Shown here: positions 1-7,003 of the stretch, piece by piece
How positions within the stretch are numbered: the first letter of the stretch is position 1
How the letters are laid out: every line of letters starts with the position of its first letter
Origin: Poriferisodalis sp965208895
Lineage (GTDB): Bacteria; Actinomycetota; Acidimicrobiia; Acidimicrobiales; Poriferisodalaceae
Reading direction: 5' to 3'
Length of the DNA stretch: 64,000 nucleotides
Assembly: GCF_965208895.1 (NCBI RefSeq)
Contig: NZ_OZ242363.1
Location: 4,216,001-4,280,000, forward strand
Program-made: the position numbers and the translations under genes
Notes under the pieces: generated by a model
Databases searched by the model: none
The model's input: the letters and a program-made list of their open reading frames with translations, nothing else
Told to the model about the DNA's origin: nothing

Positions 1-1682
1 CGCCTGGTTTCGCTCGAGGCGACGCCGTCTGCGCCGAGCGCGACGCCGAGCAGCGCCTCAGCCGCGCCCCGCAGCACCGTGCGCATCACCCGGCGGGACA
101 CGTCCGCGGCACCGGCGCCGATCTGAACGCCGTAGCGGTCGCGCTGGCGGCTGAAGAGCTCGGCGCCGGCCCTGGCTGCTGCGGCGTCGCCCACGGCGTC
201 GGCATCAGCGTCAGCCAAGCCGAGCACGACACAGGCGTCGGTCGGCGTCAGCGCGGCGCGGCGCACCTGGCCACTGCGTTCGAGTCGCTCGATCGCACTG
301 CGCCAGCGAGCCGACCGCTTGAGGCTGTCCATGGGGAGTGCGCCGCCGCCGTCGTCGACGAGCCGCAGTATCTCGTTGTCGAGACCGTCGAGGTGCTCGC
401 TCGACGCCGGTGTTACGGCCCTCAACAGGACCTGGCCGAACTCTGCGAGCGGCCGTTCAGCCTGTTGCTGACGTTCGAGCATCGGCAGGACGACGTGGGG
501 GTGTCGCTGGGCTGCGGTGCACAACGGCACCACCCTGCGCGGCCCGACGGTGAGTTCGCCGAGGCTCCCGTCAGGCGGGATGCGGATCTCGCTGTCGCCG
601 CCGAGACCCACCGTCACGGTCGGCAACGCAGTGACCATCGTGGCGTGGCCGCCCACGGTGGCCGTGTCGGCATCGTTGTTGCCGTCCGCAGTCACGACAG
701 CGCCGTCGCGGACAGCGGCGATGTCGGTGGTAGTGCCGCCGGTGTCGACGACGAGGCTGGCGGCACTCAGCGAGTCGTGCCCCGCTGTCAGCGAACTCGC
801 CAGATGGCGCGCTCCGACGACGCTGGCCGCAGGGCCCGACAGCACGGTCTCGATCGGGCGTCGGGCAACGAACTCTGCCGAGACTAAGGAGCCGTCGCCT
901 CTGACCACCATGAGGCGCGCATCGAGTTCGAGAGCCTCCATCCCTGCTCGTATTGCTTCGGCGAAGTGGGCCGTGACCGAGATGAGCTGAGCATTGAGCA
1001 GTGTGGTCACGGCACGGCGCGGTCCGCCCAAGTTCGGTGACAACTCATGGCTGCAGGTGACGGGCTTGCCGGTGCGCTGCGCGATGGCATCGCGAGCTTC
1101 GAGTTCGTGGGCGGCATTGCGGACGCTGAATTGGGCGGCAACGGCGTACGCATCAACTGAGTCGTCGATGCGGTCGATGGCACCGGTGAGCTCGGCGATA
1201 TCGAGCGGGTCGCGTTCGTCACCGTGGGCGCTGTGTCCTCCGCCCACGATGACGAGCGGTGCCGTCGCGAGGTTGCGGCTCATCTGCTCGCCGGCGCGCG
1301 AGTTCGATGTCTCGCTGATGCCCGCGGCTCCGGCGTGCAGCCCGACGCGAGCCAGGGTCTCAGGCTCGAATCCGATCGCCACCAAGCCGGCCGGTCTTAC
1401 CGCACCCTCGACCAGTGCGTTGGTCGCCAGCGTCGTCGATACCGCCACCAGGCCGATGTCCGCAGCGCCGGGGGCGCTGGAGGAAGCGTCGCGGCCGTCC
1501 TCAAGCACGCTCGACATTGCTTCGACGATGCAGCGGTACAAGTCATCGTGGCGCGTCGGCGTCTTGGCTGTCGCGAGGACCCGATCAGCGCCGTGGTCGT
1601 ACACCACGGCATCGGTGAAGGTGCCGCCGGTGTCGATGCCGAGACAGAAACGACCTGACGGCGTTCCGAGCGGTTCTGTCAC
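1..1682 (-). CDS. Hydantoinase/oxoprolinase family protein (HyuA-like), 3' end outside window
   Basis: About 560 residues of an ATP-dependent amidohydrolase of the hydantoinase A/oxoprolinase family are visible, which typically open cyclic amides such as hydantoins or 5-oxoproline. The N-terminal ASKHA-type phosphate loop GIDTGGTFTDA lies at residues 15-25, and a second one, VVDTGGTTTDIA, near residue 310. The GTG start at 1682 overlaps the TGA of the upstream small ORF as GTGA, so translation is probably coupled. The reading frame is open to the window edge and the C-terminal part lies outside. The exact substrate cannot be told; an acetone/acetophenone-carboxylase-type subunit is an alternative within the same superfamily. 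A 192-bp segment (840-1031) has a diverged copy at 3462-3653. Confidence 0.88.
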   Translation of the reverse strand, partial: MTEPLGTPSGRFCLGIDTGGTFTDAVVYDHGADRVLATAKTPTRHDDLYRCIVEAMSSVLEDGRDASSSAPGAADIGLVAVSTTLATNALVEGAVRPAGLVAIGFEPETLARVGLHAGAAGISETSNSRAGEQMSRNLATAPLVIVGGGHSAHGDERDPLDIAELTGAIDRIDDSVDAYAVAAQFSVRNAAHELEARDAIAQRTGKPVTCSHELSPNLGGPRRAVTTLLNAQLISVTAHFAEAIRAGMEALELDARLMVVRGDGSLVSAEFVARRPIETVLSGPAASVVGARHLASSLTAGHDSLSAASLVVDTGGTTTDIAAVRDGAVVTADGNNDADTATVGGHATMVTALPTVTVGLGGDSEIRIPPDGSLGELTVGPRRVVPLCTAAQRHPHVVLPMLERQQQAERPLAEFGQVLLRAVTPASSEHLDGLDNEILRLVDDGGGALPMDSLKRSARWRSAIERLERSGQVRRAALTPTDACVVLGLADADADAVGDAAAARAGAELFSRQRDRYGVQIGAGAADVSRRVMRTVLRGAAEALLGVALGADGVASSETR

Positions 1683-1969
1683 CGCTGCAAGTGTGCCAGC
1701 GCTCCTCCCAAGACCGGCGAACGCAGCTTCGAGTCCTCTTTCGTGCGACCTGTGGATCGATAGTCGGCACCCGGGAGGTCGAGACGAAGCCGGGATTGAC
1801 ACGAGCAGCCGCCTTGATCGGTGATCGTCACGTTGCAGTCGCCGTCGACAAGCGTCGCCGAAGCGACCTCTTCGGCACCGTGCTCAAGCAGCCCGATGCG
1901 TGCCCTGCAGACGGCGCATGCCGCCTGTCCACAAGGCGCTACGCCTTCACCACCAATGCCGTCGGCCAT
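1679..1969 (-). CDS. Small Cys-rich protein, possibly a 5'-truncated 2Fe-2S ferredoxin
   Basis: A 96-residue ORF with the cysteine pattern C-x4-C-x2-C (CGQAACAVC, residues 13-21) and, about 30 residues later, a CSCQSRL segment. This resembles the cluster loop and the distal Cys of plant-type [2Fe-2S] ferredoxins. The beta-hairpin that normally precedes the first Cys is missing: the ATG comes directly after the TGA of the upstream ATPase gene, in the same frame. The stop overlaps the hydantoinase GTG. I infer a ferredoxin gene whose 5' end was lost when the ATPase gene arrived. A small zinc- or iron-binding partner subunit of the hydantoinase is the alternative. Expression is not certain. Confidence 0.42.
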   Translation of the reverse strand: MADGIGGEGVAPCGQAACAVCRARIGLLEHGAEEVASATLVDGDCNVTITDQGGCSCQSRLRLDLPGADYRSTGRTKEDSKLRSPVLGGALAHLQR

Positions 1970-3439
1970 TCAGTCGATGGCCGTGTCCAAGAGTGGGTTC
2001 GTCGTCTTCGTTGACTCGCTGTACAGCGCGTCCATCTCGTCGGTAAATGTGGCTTCGTCGATGCCGTCGACGGGATCGATGTCGATTGCCTCCCCGGTAC
2101 ACCAGCGCGACGACCGTCTGAACCGCATGGCCCGGACGCGGGATCGGTCGATGGCCAGGCTCGTCGTACCGGAAGGCGGCGTCTTGAGCCTCGTGAGTTC
2201 GCTCGCTCGAATGTGGTTATTGAGTTGTCCCACGAAGAAGTCGGAATGGGTTGTCAATATGACGGTCGCGTTCCCGAGAACGAGCTGCACAAGGAACGAG
2301 GCCATGCGTCGCTGCGCCGCAGGGTGTAGGTGGGCCTCCGGCTCGTCGATTGTCAGGCTGTCACCTGGCTCGAGATGGAATCGCAGCGCCAAGTGCAGTG
2401 CGGCGAGTTCGGAGAGCATGGCGGAGGCACGAGATATGGGGAATCGCCCCTCGGTGGTCGCAGCGACGATTGATTGCGCAGGGCTGTCGTGGTCGTCGAT
2501 GTCGATACCTGCGCCGATGTCTTCCTCGAAGTCGTGAACGAATCGCGAGAACTTGGCCGACGACCTGGCATTTTTGTCGCTGTGCTTTGCAGACAGGAGG
2601 AGGGTGAGCAAGTCGGCTTCGGTTCCCGAGAGCAGGGATTTGTCGGCACGACGATCATTGGTGCGAGCGAGGCTTCGAGCCGCAGCACCGGAAAGCAGGC
2701 GATAGTTCTGAACGATGCCGGATCGCTCCGAAGGGAGATGGATGGCATTTCGGGGCCAGCTATCGAAGAGTGCTTCACGACCCTCCGAGAGAGCGAGCCG
2801 CCAACATGTATTTTCGAGATCTGCAACTGCCGAATCGACATCCTCCTTTCGCAATGGCCACAAGCCGGTGGCGAATTCCACGTTTTCCTCGCTGAGCAGG
2901 TGGGCAAGCCAGCCAACCGAACCAGGCGTCACGACGTCGACGGTGTCGGAATCGAATGGGATGCGCACTTCCCACTCGACTTCGGACTTCTTGCTTGAGA
3001 GTCCGATGCGGACGAACGAATCCGGAGCGAACCGACTGATCGTCCGACGCCGCAGTGAACTCGCCTCTGTGCCATACGCGTAAGCGATCGCGTCTCGCAC
3101 CGCTGATCCGAAACCGGTCAGAATGTTCCTGTTGATGGTGTCGATCCACCTTCGCGTTGCTGGATCGGGCCTCCATGTGATCCACTCGTCAGACGGGTTC
3201 TTGCTGCCCAGCGCCCGAATGAGGTTCTCAACCAGCTTGCCGAATGGCTTGGGGATGTCGCCGACTTCAGCGCGCGGAGGCAGCGGATAACTGTATGAGG
3301 ACTCCAGCGTGCGATGAAGCACCGTGCCGAAGAAGGTCTTTCCTGTGTTGTTGTCGCCGACGAGCACGTTCAGATCGGACAGCTCGATCTCTGCCGACTT
3401 CAGAGGGCCGAGGTTGTGCACTTCGACCGTGATGCTCAT
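1970..3439 (-). CDS. AAA-family ATPase (OLD/SMC-like, accessory)
   Basis: A 489-residue P-loop ATPase. The Walker A motif GDNNTGKT is at residues 28-35, after an SMC/RecF-like start (EVHNLGPLKSAEIEL). Near residue 360 a Walker B-type stretch TIDEPEAHLHP is followed by ILTTHSDFF, the usual order in AAA_15/AAA_21 and OLD-type proteins, many of which act in phage defence or DNA repair. No TOPRIM nuclease domain is obvious and no partner nuclease gene sits beside it. Codons are less G/C-biased than in the neighbours, which suggests acquisition. It lies between an intact hydantoinase operon and a hydantoinase fragment, so it looks like cargo. Its function is not established from sequence. Confidence 0.8.
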   Translation of the reverse strand: MSITVEVHNLGPLKSAEIELSDLNVLVGDNNTGKTFFGTVLHRTLESSYSYPLPPRAEVGDIPKPFGKLVENLIRALGSKNPSDEWITWRPDPATRRWIDTINRNILTGFGSAVRDAIAYAYGTEASSLRRRTISRFAPDSFVRIGLSSKKSEVEWEVRIPFDSDTVDVVTPGSVGWLAHLLSEENVEFATGLWPLRKEDVDSAVADLENTCWRLALSEGREALFDSWPRNAIHLPSERSGIVQNYRLLSGAAARSLARTNDRRADKSLLSGTEADLLTLLLSAKHSDKNARSSAKFSRFVHDFEEDIGAGIDIDDHDSPAQSIVAATTEGRFPISRASAMLSELAALHLALRFHLEPGDSLTIDEPEAHLHPAAQRRMASFLVQLVLGNATVILTTHSDFFVGQLNNHIRASELTRLKTPPSGTTSLAIDRSRVRAMRFRRSSRWCTGEAIDIDPVDGIDEATFTDEMDALYSESTKTTNPLLDTAID

Positions 3440-3461
3440 GAAATCAGGCTACCCACGGGCA

Positions 3462-3653
3462 CAGCACGGTCTCGATCGGGCGCTGGTTCACGAATTCCGC
3501 AGACACGAGTGAGCCGTCACCCCGGACCACCATCAGGCGGGCGTCGAGTTCCAAGGACTCCATGGCTGCCTGGATTGCGTCGGTAAAACGGGCGGTAACG
3601 GAGATGAGCTGTGCATTGAGCAGCGTCGTCACCGCTCGCCGAGGACCGCCGAG
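3462..3653 (-). pseudogene. Internal fragment of a second hydantoinase/oxoprolinase copy
   Basis: Sixty-four codons, from LGGPRRAVTTLLNAQLISVT to QRPIETVL, align without gaps to the intact hydantoinase on the same strand (counterpart 840-1031). They differ at many third positions and several residues. Homology ends abruptly on both sides: at the ETVL end the intact gene continues SGPAA, whereas here the sequence runs into the ATPase gene start 22 bp away. The piece is an internal segment with neither the gene's start nor its end, so it cannot make a working enzyme. Confidence 0.85.
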
Positions 3654-3714
3654 CCGCGAGGGCATAGTGTCTGTGGCCCAAGTTCGGGCTTGTGGAGCAT
3701 CGGAGTGATGGACC

Positions 3715-5400
3715 ATGCCGGAGACGTTGATGCCGATCAAGGGGCGCGTTCGCTCGATTCCGTTGCTCGCGGCCGCGTTGGCTGCGGTGTCGTTGGCGAT
3801 GCCGGCGACGTCGGCAGCTCAGCCCGCAACGGCGTATCTCGACGGAGCAGAGCCGTGGACCGAGTCGGATTGCGCGAGCGATGTGCCGGTGGTGGTGGCG
3901 TCGGACGCCAGGGCGCAGTCGGACATCTACAGCGCTGTGACCCTCGCCGGGGCACTCGGCACCGACTGCGTGGTCCTCGCCGGCCCGCGTGAAGCGCGCG
4001 TGCCTGTCAGCCAGCAGGCTCGACTCGACGCTGCTGCGGCGGGCGGCTACGTGCTCGGCGGCACCGCAGCGGTGCCGCCGGCCAAGATCGCCGGGCGCAC
4101 CATGACCCGGCTCGGCGGTGCGAACCGGTGGGTCACAGCGCAGCGAGTCGGCACTGAGGCCAGCGCGCTCGGCTCACGACGCGAGCCTGCTTCGGTGGCC
4201 ACGCCCGAGGTGAGCCTGACTCCTCCCGCCGACGTGGCCCAGCCCGGCCTGTATCTCGACGGGGCCGAGCCATGGATCGCGTCGGATTGCGCGGGCGATG
4301 TGCCGGTGGTGGTGGCGTCGGACGCGAGGGCGCAGTCGGACATCTACAGCGCCGTGACCCTCGCCGGGGTGCTCGGCACCGACTGCGTGGTGCTCGCCGG
4401 CCCGCGTGATGCAGCCATGCCGGTGAGCCAGCAGGCTCGACTCGACGCTGCTGCGGCGGGCGGTTACGTGCTCGGCGGCACTGCTGCGGTGCCCACGGTC
4501 AAGGTCGGCGGGCGCGCCATGACCCGGCTCGGCGGCGCGGATCGGTGGGCCACGGCGCAACTTGTCGGCAGACGCGCCACCGGCGACACGACCGCTGGGA
4601 CCAGCACCGCCGCGGAGACGATCCCGCTGCAGTTCAACGCAATTGCGGTCGGCGCGGTGCATGCCTGCGGGCTGCGCACTGACGGCACCCTCGCCTGCTG
4701 GGGCACCGACAGATGGGGCGAGACCAGCGCCCCGTCGGGCATCTTCACTGCCGTCAGCGCAGGAAGCGGCCATTCGTGTGGCGTGCGTGCCGGTGGCGCT
4801 GTCGAATGTTGGGGCAACAACGCCTTCGGTCAGGCCGACGCGCCCACGGGCGCTTTCACCGCAGTGGCCGCGGGCCCGCTGCATTCGTGCGGGCTGCGAA
4901 GCAGCGGCACCGTCGCCTGCTGGGGCGACAGCCGCTCGGAGCGCACCGGCGCACCGGCCGGAACCTTCACAGCGGTCGCCGCGGGCAGCGCTCATGGCTG
5001 CGGGCTGCGAACCGGCGGAACGGTCGCTTGCTGGGGCGACGACGCGTCGGGGCAGACCGACGCGCCGCCGGGCGCCTTCGCCGCGGTCGCGGCGGGAGGC
5101 GTGCGTTCGTGCGGGCTGCGAACCGGCGGCACGGTCGTCTGCTGGGGCGGCAGCAATGAGGGCGAGGCACAGGTGCCGTCGGGCACATTCACCGCAGTGT
5201 CGGTCGGCTACACACATGCCTGCGGGCTGCGCACCAGCGGCACGGTCGCCTGCTGGGGCGACAGCGCAATGGGCCGGGCAGATCCGCCGCCGGGCGCCTT
5301 CACTGCTGTGGCCTCAGGCGGCGAGCATTCGTGTGGACTGAGAGCCGATGCCACCGTGGCCTGCTGGAGCCATCGGCCTGTCGACTTTGCCCCGCGTTGA
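3715..5400 (+). CDS. Secreted protein with two cell-wall-binding-like repeats and RCC1-type repeats
   Basis: A 561-residue exported protein. A basic start (MPIKGRVRSI) and a hydrophobic stretch ending in SAAQP form a signal peptide. Two copies of an about 140-residue unit follow (each beginning YLDGAEPW and ending MTRLGGADRW-like), related to the cell-wall-binding repeat 2 family of Gram-positive surface proteins. From about residue 310 there are seven units of roughly 37 residues with the pattern hSCGLR-x2-GTVACWG, an RCC1/beta-propeller repeat with regularly spaced Cys. ATG 3715 or the in-frame ATG 3730 could be the start. It probably binds the cell surface or polysaccharide; the ligand is unknown. 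The repeats are near-identical at DNA level, so the copy number may vary. Confidence 0.85.
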   Translation: MPETLMPIKGRVRSIPLLAAALAAVSLAMPATSAAQPATAYLDGAEPWTESDCASDVPVVVASDARAQSDIYSAVTLAGALGTDCVVLAGPREARVPVSQQARLDAAAAGGYVLGGTAAVPPAKIAGRTMTRLGGANRWVTAQRVGTEASALGSRREPASVATPEVSLTPPADVAQPGLYLDGAEPWIASDCAGDVPVVVASDARAQSDIYSAVTLAGVLGTDCVVLAGPRDAAMPVSQQARLDAAAAGGYVLGGTAAVPTVKVGGRAMTRLGGADRWATAQLVGRRATGDTTAGTSTAAETIPLQFNAIAVGAVHACGLRTDGTLACWGTDRWGETSAPSGIFTAVSAGSGHSCGVRAGGAVECWGNNAFGQADAPTGAFTAVAAGPLHSCGLRSSGTVACWGDSRSERTGAPAGTFTAVAAGSAHGCGLRTGGTVACWGDDASGQTDAPPGAFAAVAAGGVRSCGLRTGGTVVCWGGSNEGEAQVPSGTFTAVSVGYTHACGLRTSGTVACWGDSAMGRADPPPGAFTAVASGGEHSCGLRADATVACWSHRPVDFAPR

Positions 5401-5558
5401 GGGGCCGCACCAACGAGGAGCCGCGGGCGTGCAGCACCAGCGCGGCCTTGCCCCGCGTCGCCGGGATGCGCGGACCGGTGCCTGCCCAGGGCGAGCTTGG
5501 CCGCGCGAGCGCGGGCACGAGGACGCGGCGGCGGCTTTTGCTGTAACATTGCGCACAG

Positions 5559-6257
5559 GTGTTGCAGCGGGACGGCTGCGGTTTCGGAGGCGTTGATCAA
5601 GGTGTTCGGTTTCGGTACGTGCTCTCCCTCCCCCCCCCCCCCCCCTGTGAGCGGCTGCAGCGGCGCGATGCTGCCTCAGGCGGGCTGACCGGCACCCCCA
5701 GGCGCGGCCGAGGCCGCCGCGGGCTTGTGGCGGTGTTGGCGTTGGGGCTGATGTCGGCAGGGCTGCTGGTGGTGACGGCTGCCCCAGCCGCCGCTCAGGA
5801 CAGCGCAACACACCAAGCGGACCGCGCAACACGCGAGGTGCTCTGCGCCGGCGGTCTGGACACCACGACCGACGCCTACCTGAACAGCGCTGGCTATCTG
5901 ACATGCCTCGGTGACGACCGCGCAGCACGCGAGGCGGTCTGCGCCGGCGGTCTGGACACCACGACCGACGCCTACCTGAACAGCGCTGCCTATCTGGCAT
6001 GCATCGGCCGCCTCGCCGGCGGAGGGGTCCGCTCGGAAGCCAGCTATAACGGCATAACGACATTTGTGAATCTGCCGCCGAACACCCCAGTGCATTTCAG
6101 GCACGACGGCAAAGGAACCGGCAACCTCAGCGGTCGCGGTAGCACGGTGCCGCACGGAGCCCAGTTCGAGGGTGCCGTGTCCACATATGTGATCGGTGAC
6201 GACGGCCGGCGGCATGTCTGCACCACCTGGCCGAGCGGGTGGAGCGACTGCCCCTGA
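5559..6257 (+). CDS. Small secreted protein with a homopolymer-controlled 5' end
   Basis: An ORF of up to 232 residues. The signal peptide core (VAVLALGLMSAGLLVVTA, then APAAAQD) starts near residue 58 and is followed by two copies of a 32-residue unit (DRATREVLCAGGLDTTTDAY and its partner DRAAREAVCAGGLDTT), then an unknown domain ending in WSDCP. The usable start is uncertain: GTG 5559 or GTG 5619 reads through a run of 16 C (5630-5645) that encodes prolines just ahead of the signal peptide. A start lying in another frame, such as GTG 5602, would meet TGA right after the tract at its present length. Tract length therefore probably sets whether the exported form is made. No family recognised. 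Confidence 0.6.
   Translation: MLQRDGCGFGGVDQGVRFRYVLSLPPPPPCERLQRRDAASGGLTGTPRRGRGRRGLVAVLALGLMSAGLLVVTAAPAAAQDSATHQADRATREVLCAGGLDTTTDAYLNSAGYLTCLGDDRAAREAVCAGGLDTTTDAYLNSAAYLACIGRLAGGGVRSEASYNGITTFVNLPPNTPVHFRHDGKGTGNLSGRGSTVPHGAQFEGAVSTYVIGDDGRRHVCTTWPSGWSDCP
5630..5645. repeat. Poly-C tract, 16 nt
   Basis: Sixteen consecutive C between T5629 and T5646, inside the 5' coding part of a secreted protein. Such tracts are classic slipped-strand contingency sites. It is one of two long G/C homopolymers in this window (the other is 59004-59016). Confidence 0.9.
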
Positions 6258-6562
6258 CACGCCACGCAAGCCGCGCCGCCGTACCTATGGGATGTCTCAG
6301 ACGTGGGGCGGCGAATTGCCGGGACGCCATCTCATGAGGCTCCGAGCCGTCGGCTGACCCCGACTGGCCGGTGTTCGAATCGCTTGTGAGTGCGCGCGCA
6401 TCATCGATGCGCGACCGAGGCACGGGTGCCGCCGCACCGGCGTCGACCGTGCCATGTCCTGCGCTGCGCCGACGAGGCTGGCAACAGCGGTTGTCCATCG
6501 TGTGTGCTGAGGTGCGAACATGGTGGCCCGGCTTTGCAGCACAGCAGCACCAGGAGGAACCG
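6258..6562. other. Intergenic stretch without a recognised gene
   Basis: About 305 bp between the secreted protein and the rhodanese gene. Open frames here are short and have no recognisable product. The only clear signal is the ribosome binding site AGGAGG at 6552-6557, just before the rhodanese ATG. A GTTCGAATC string near 6372 resembles a tRNA T-loop, but no cloverleaf can be built around it. Confidence 0.6.
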
Positions 6563-6970
6563 ATGGGCGTCAAGTCAGTCAATGAGATGGTCGCGGAGGC
6601 CAAGTCACGTATCGACAACATCTCGCCGGCGGAGGCGCACCGTCGCGTGACCGAAGAGGGTGCCCTGCTCGTCGACATTCGTGACGTCCGCGAACTGCAG
6701 CGTGACGGTGCCATTCCGGGCTCCATGCACACGCCGCGGGGAATGCTCGAGTTCTGGGTCTCTCCTGACTCGCCCTACACGAAAGAAGTGTTCACCGAAG
6801 ACCGCGAGTTCATCCTGTGCTGTGCCGGAGGTGCCCGCTCGGCCTTGTCCGCCGACACGATGCAGGACATGGGCGTGCCTAGGGTCAGCCATGTGGAGAC
6901 CGGATTCGGCGGCTGGCGGGCCGACGGCATGCCCGTCACCGACTACGACGCGTTTCGGTCACAGCGCTGA
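6563..6970 (+). CDS. Rhodanese-like domain protein
   Basis: A 135-residue single-domain rhodanese (sulfurtransferase). The start at 6563 is set by a strong ribosome binding site (AGGAGGAACCG) directly upstream; the longer frame back to 6371 is not needed. Typical landmarks are ALLVDIRDVRELQRDGAIPG near residue 37, and an active-site loop CCAGGARSALSA around residue 87, in which the second Cys occupies the catalytic position before AGGARS. It ends with GFGGWRADGMPV, the usual C-terminal rhodanese signature. Probably cytoplasmic sulfur transfer or detoxification; the substrate is not evident. Confidence 0.9.
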   Translation: MGVKSVNEMVAEAKSRIDNISPAEAHRRVTEEGALLVDIRDVRELQRDGAIPGSMHTPRGMLEFWVSPDSPYTKEVFTEDREFILCCAGGARSALSADTMQDMGVPRVSHVETGFGGWRADGMPVTDYDAFRSQR

Positions 6971-7003
6971 GCTGAGCCTGCCGATCAACGTAAGCGAGAC
7001 GCC

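Noticed and set aside
994..1824. 276-residue plus-strand frame
   Set aside because: It is opposite the hydantoinase gene, which continues unbroken to the window edge on the minus strand.
1970..1972. Selenocysteine at the TGA between the ATPase and the Cys-rich ORF
   Set aside because: Not in a Cys or redox context, and an ATG follows directly.
6360..6385. tRNA-like GTTCGAATC
   Set aside because: No acceptor stem, anticodon arm or D-arm can be formed around it.
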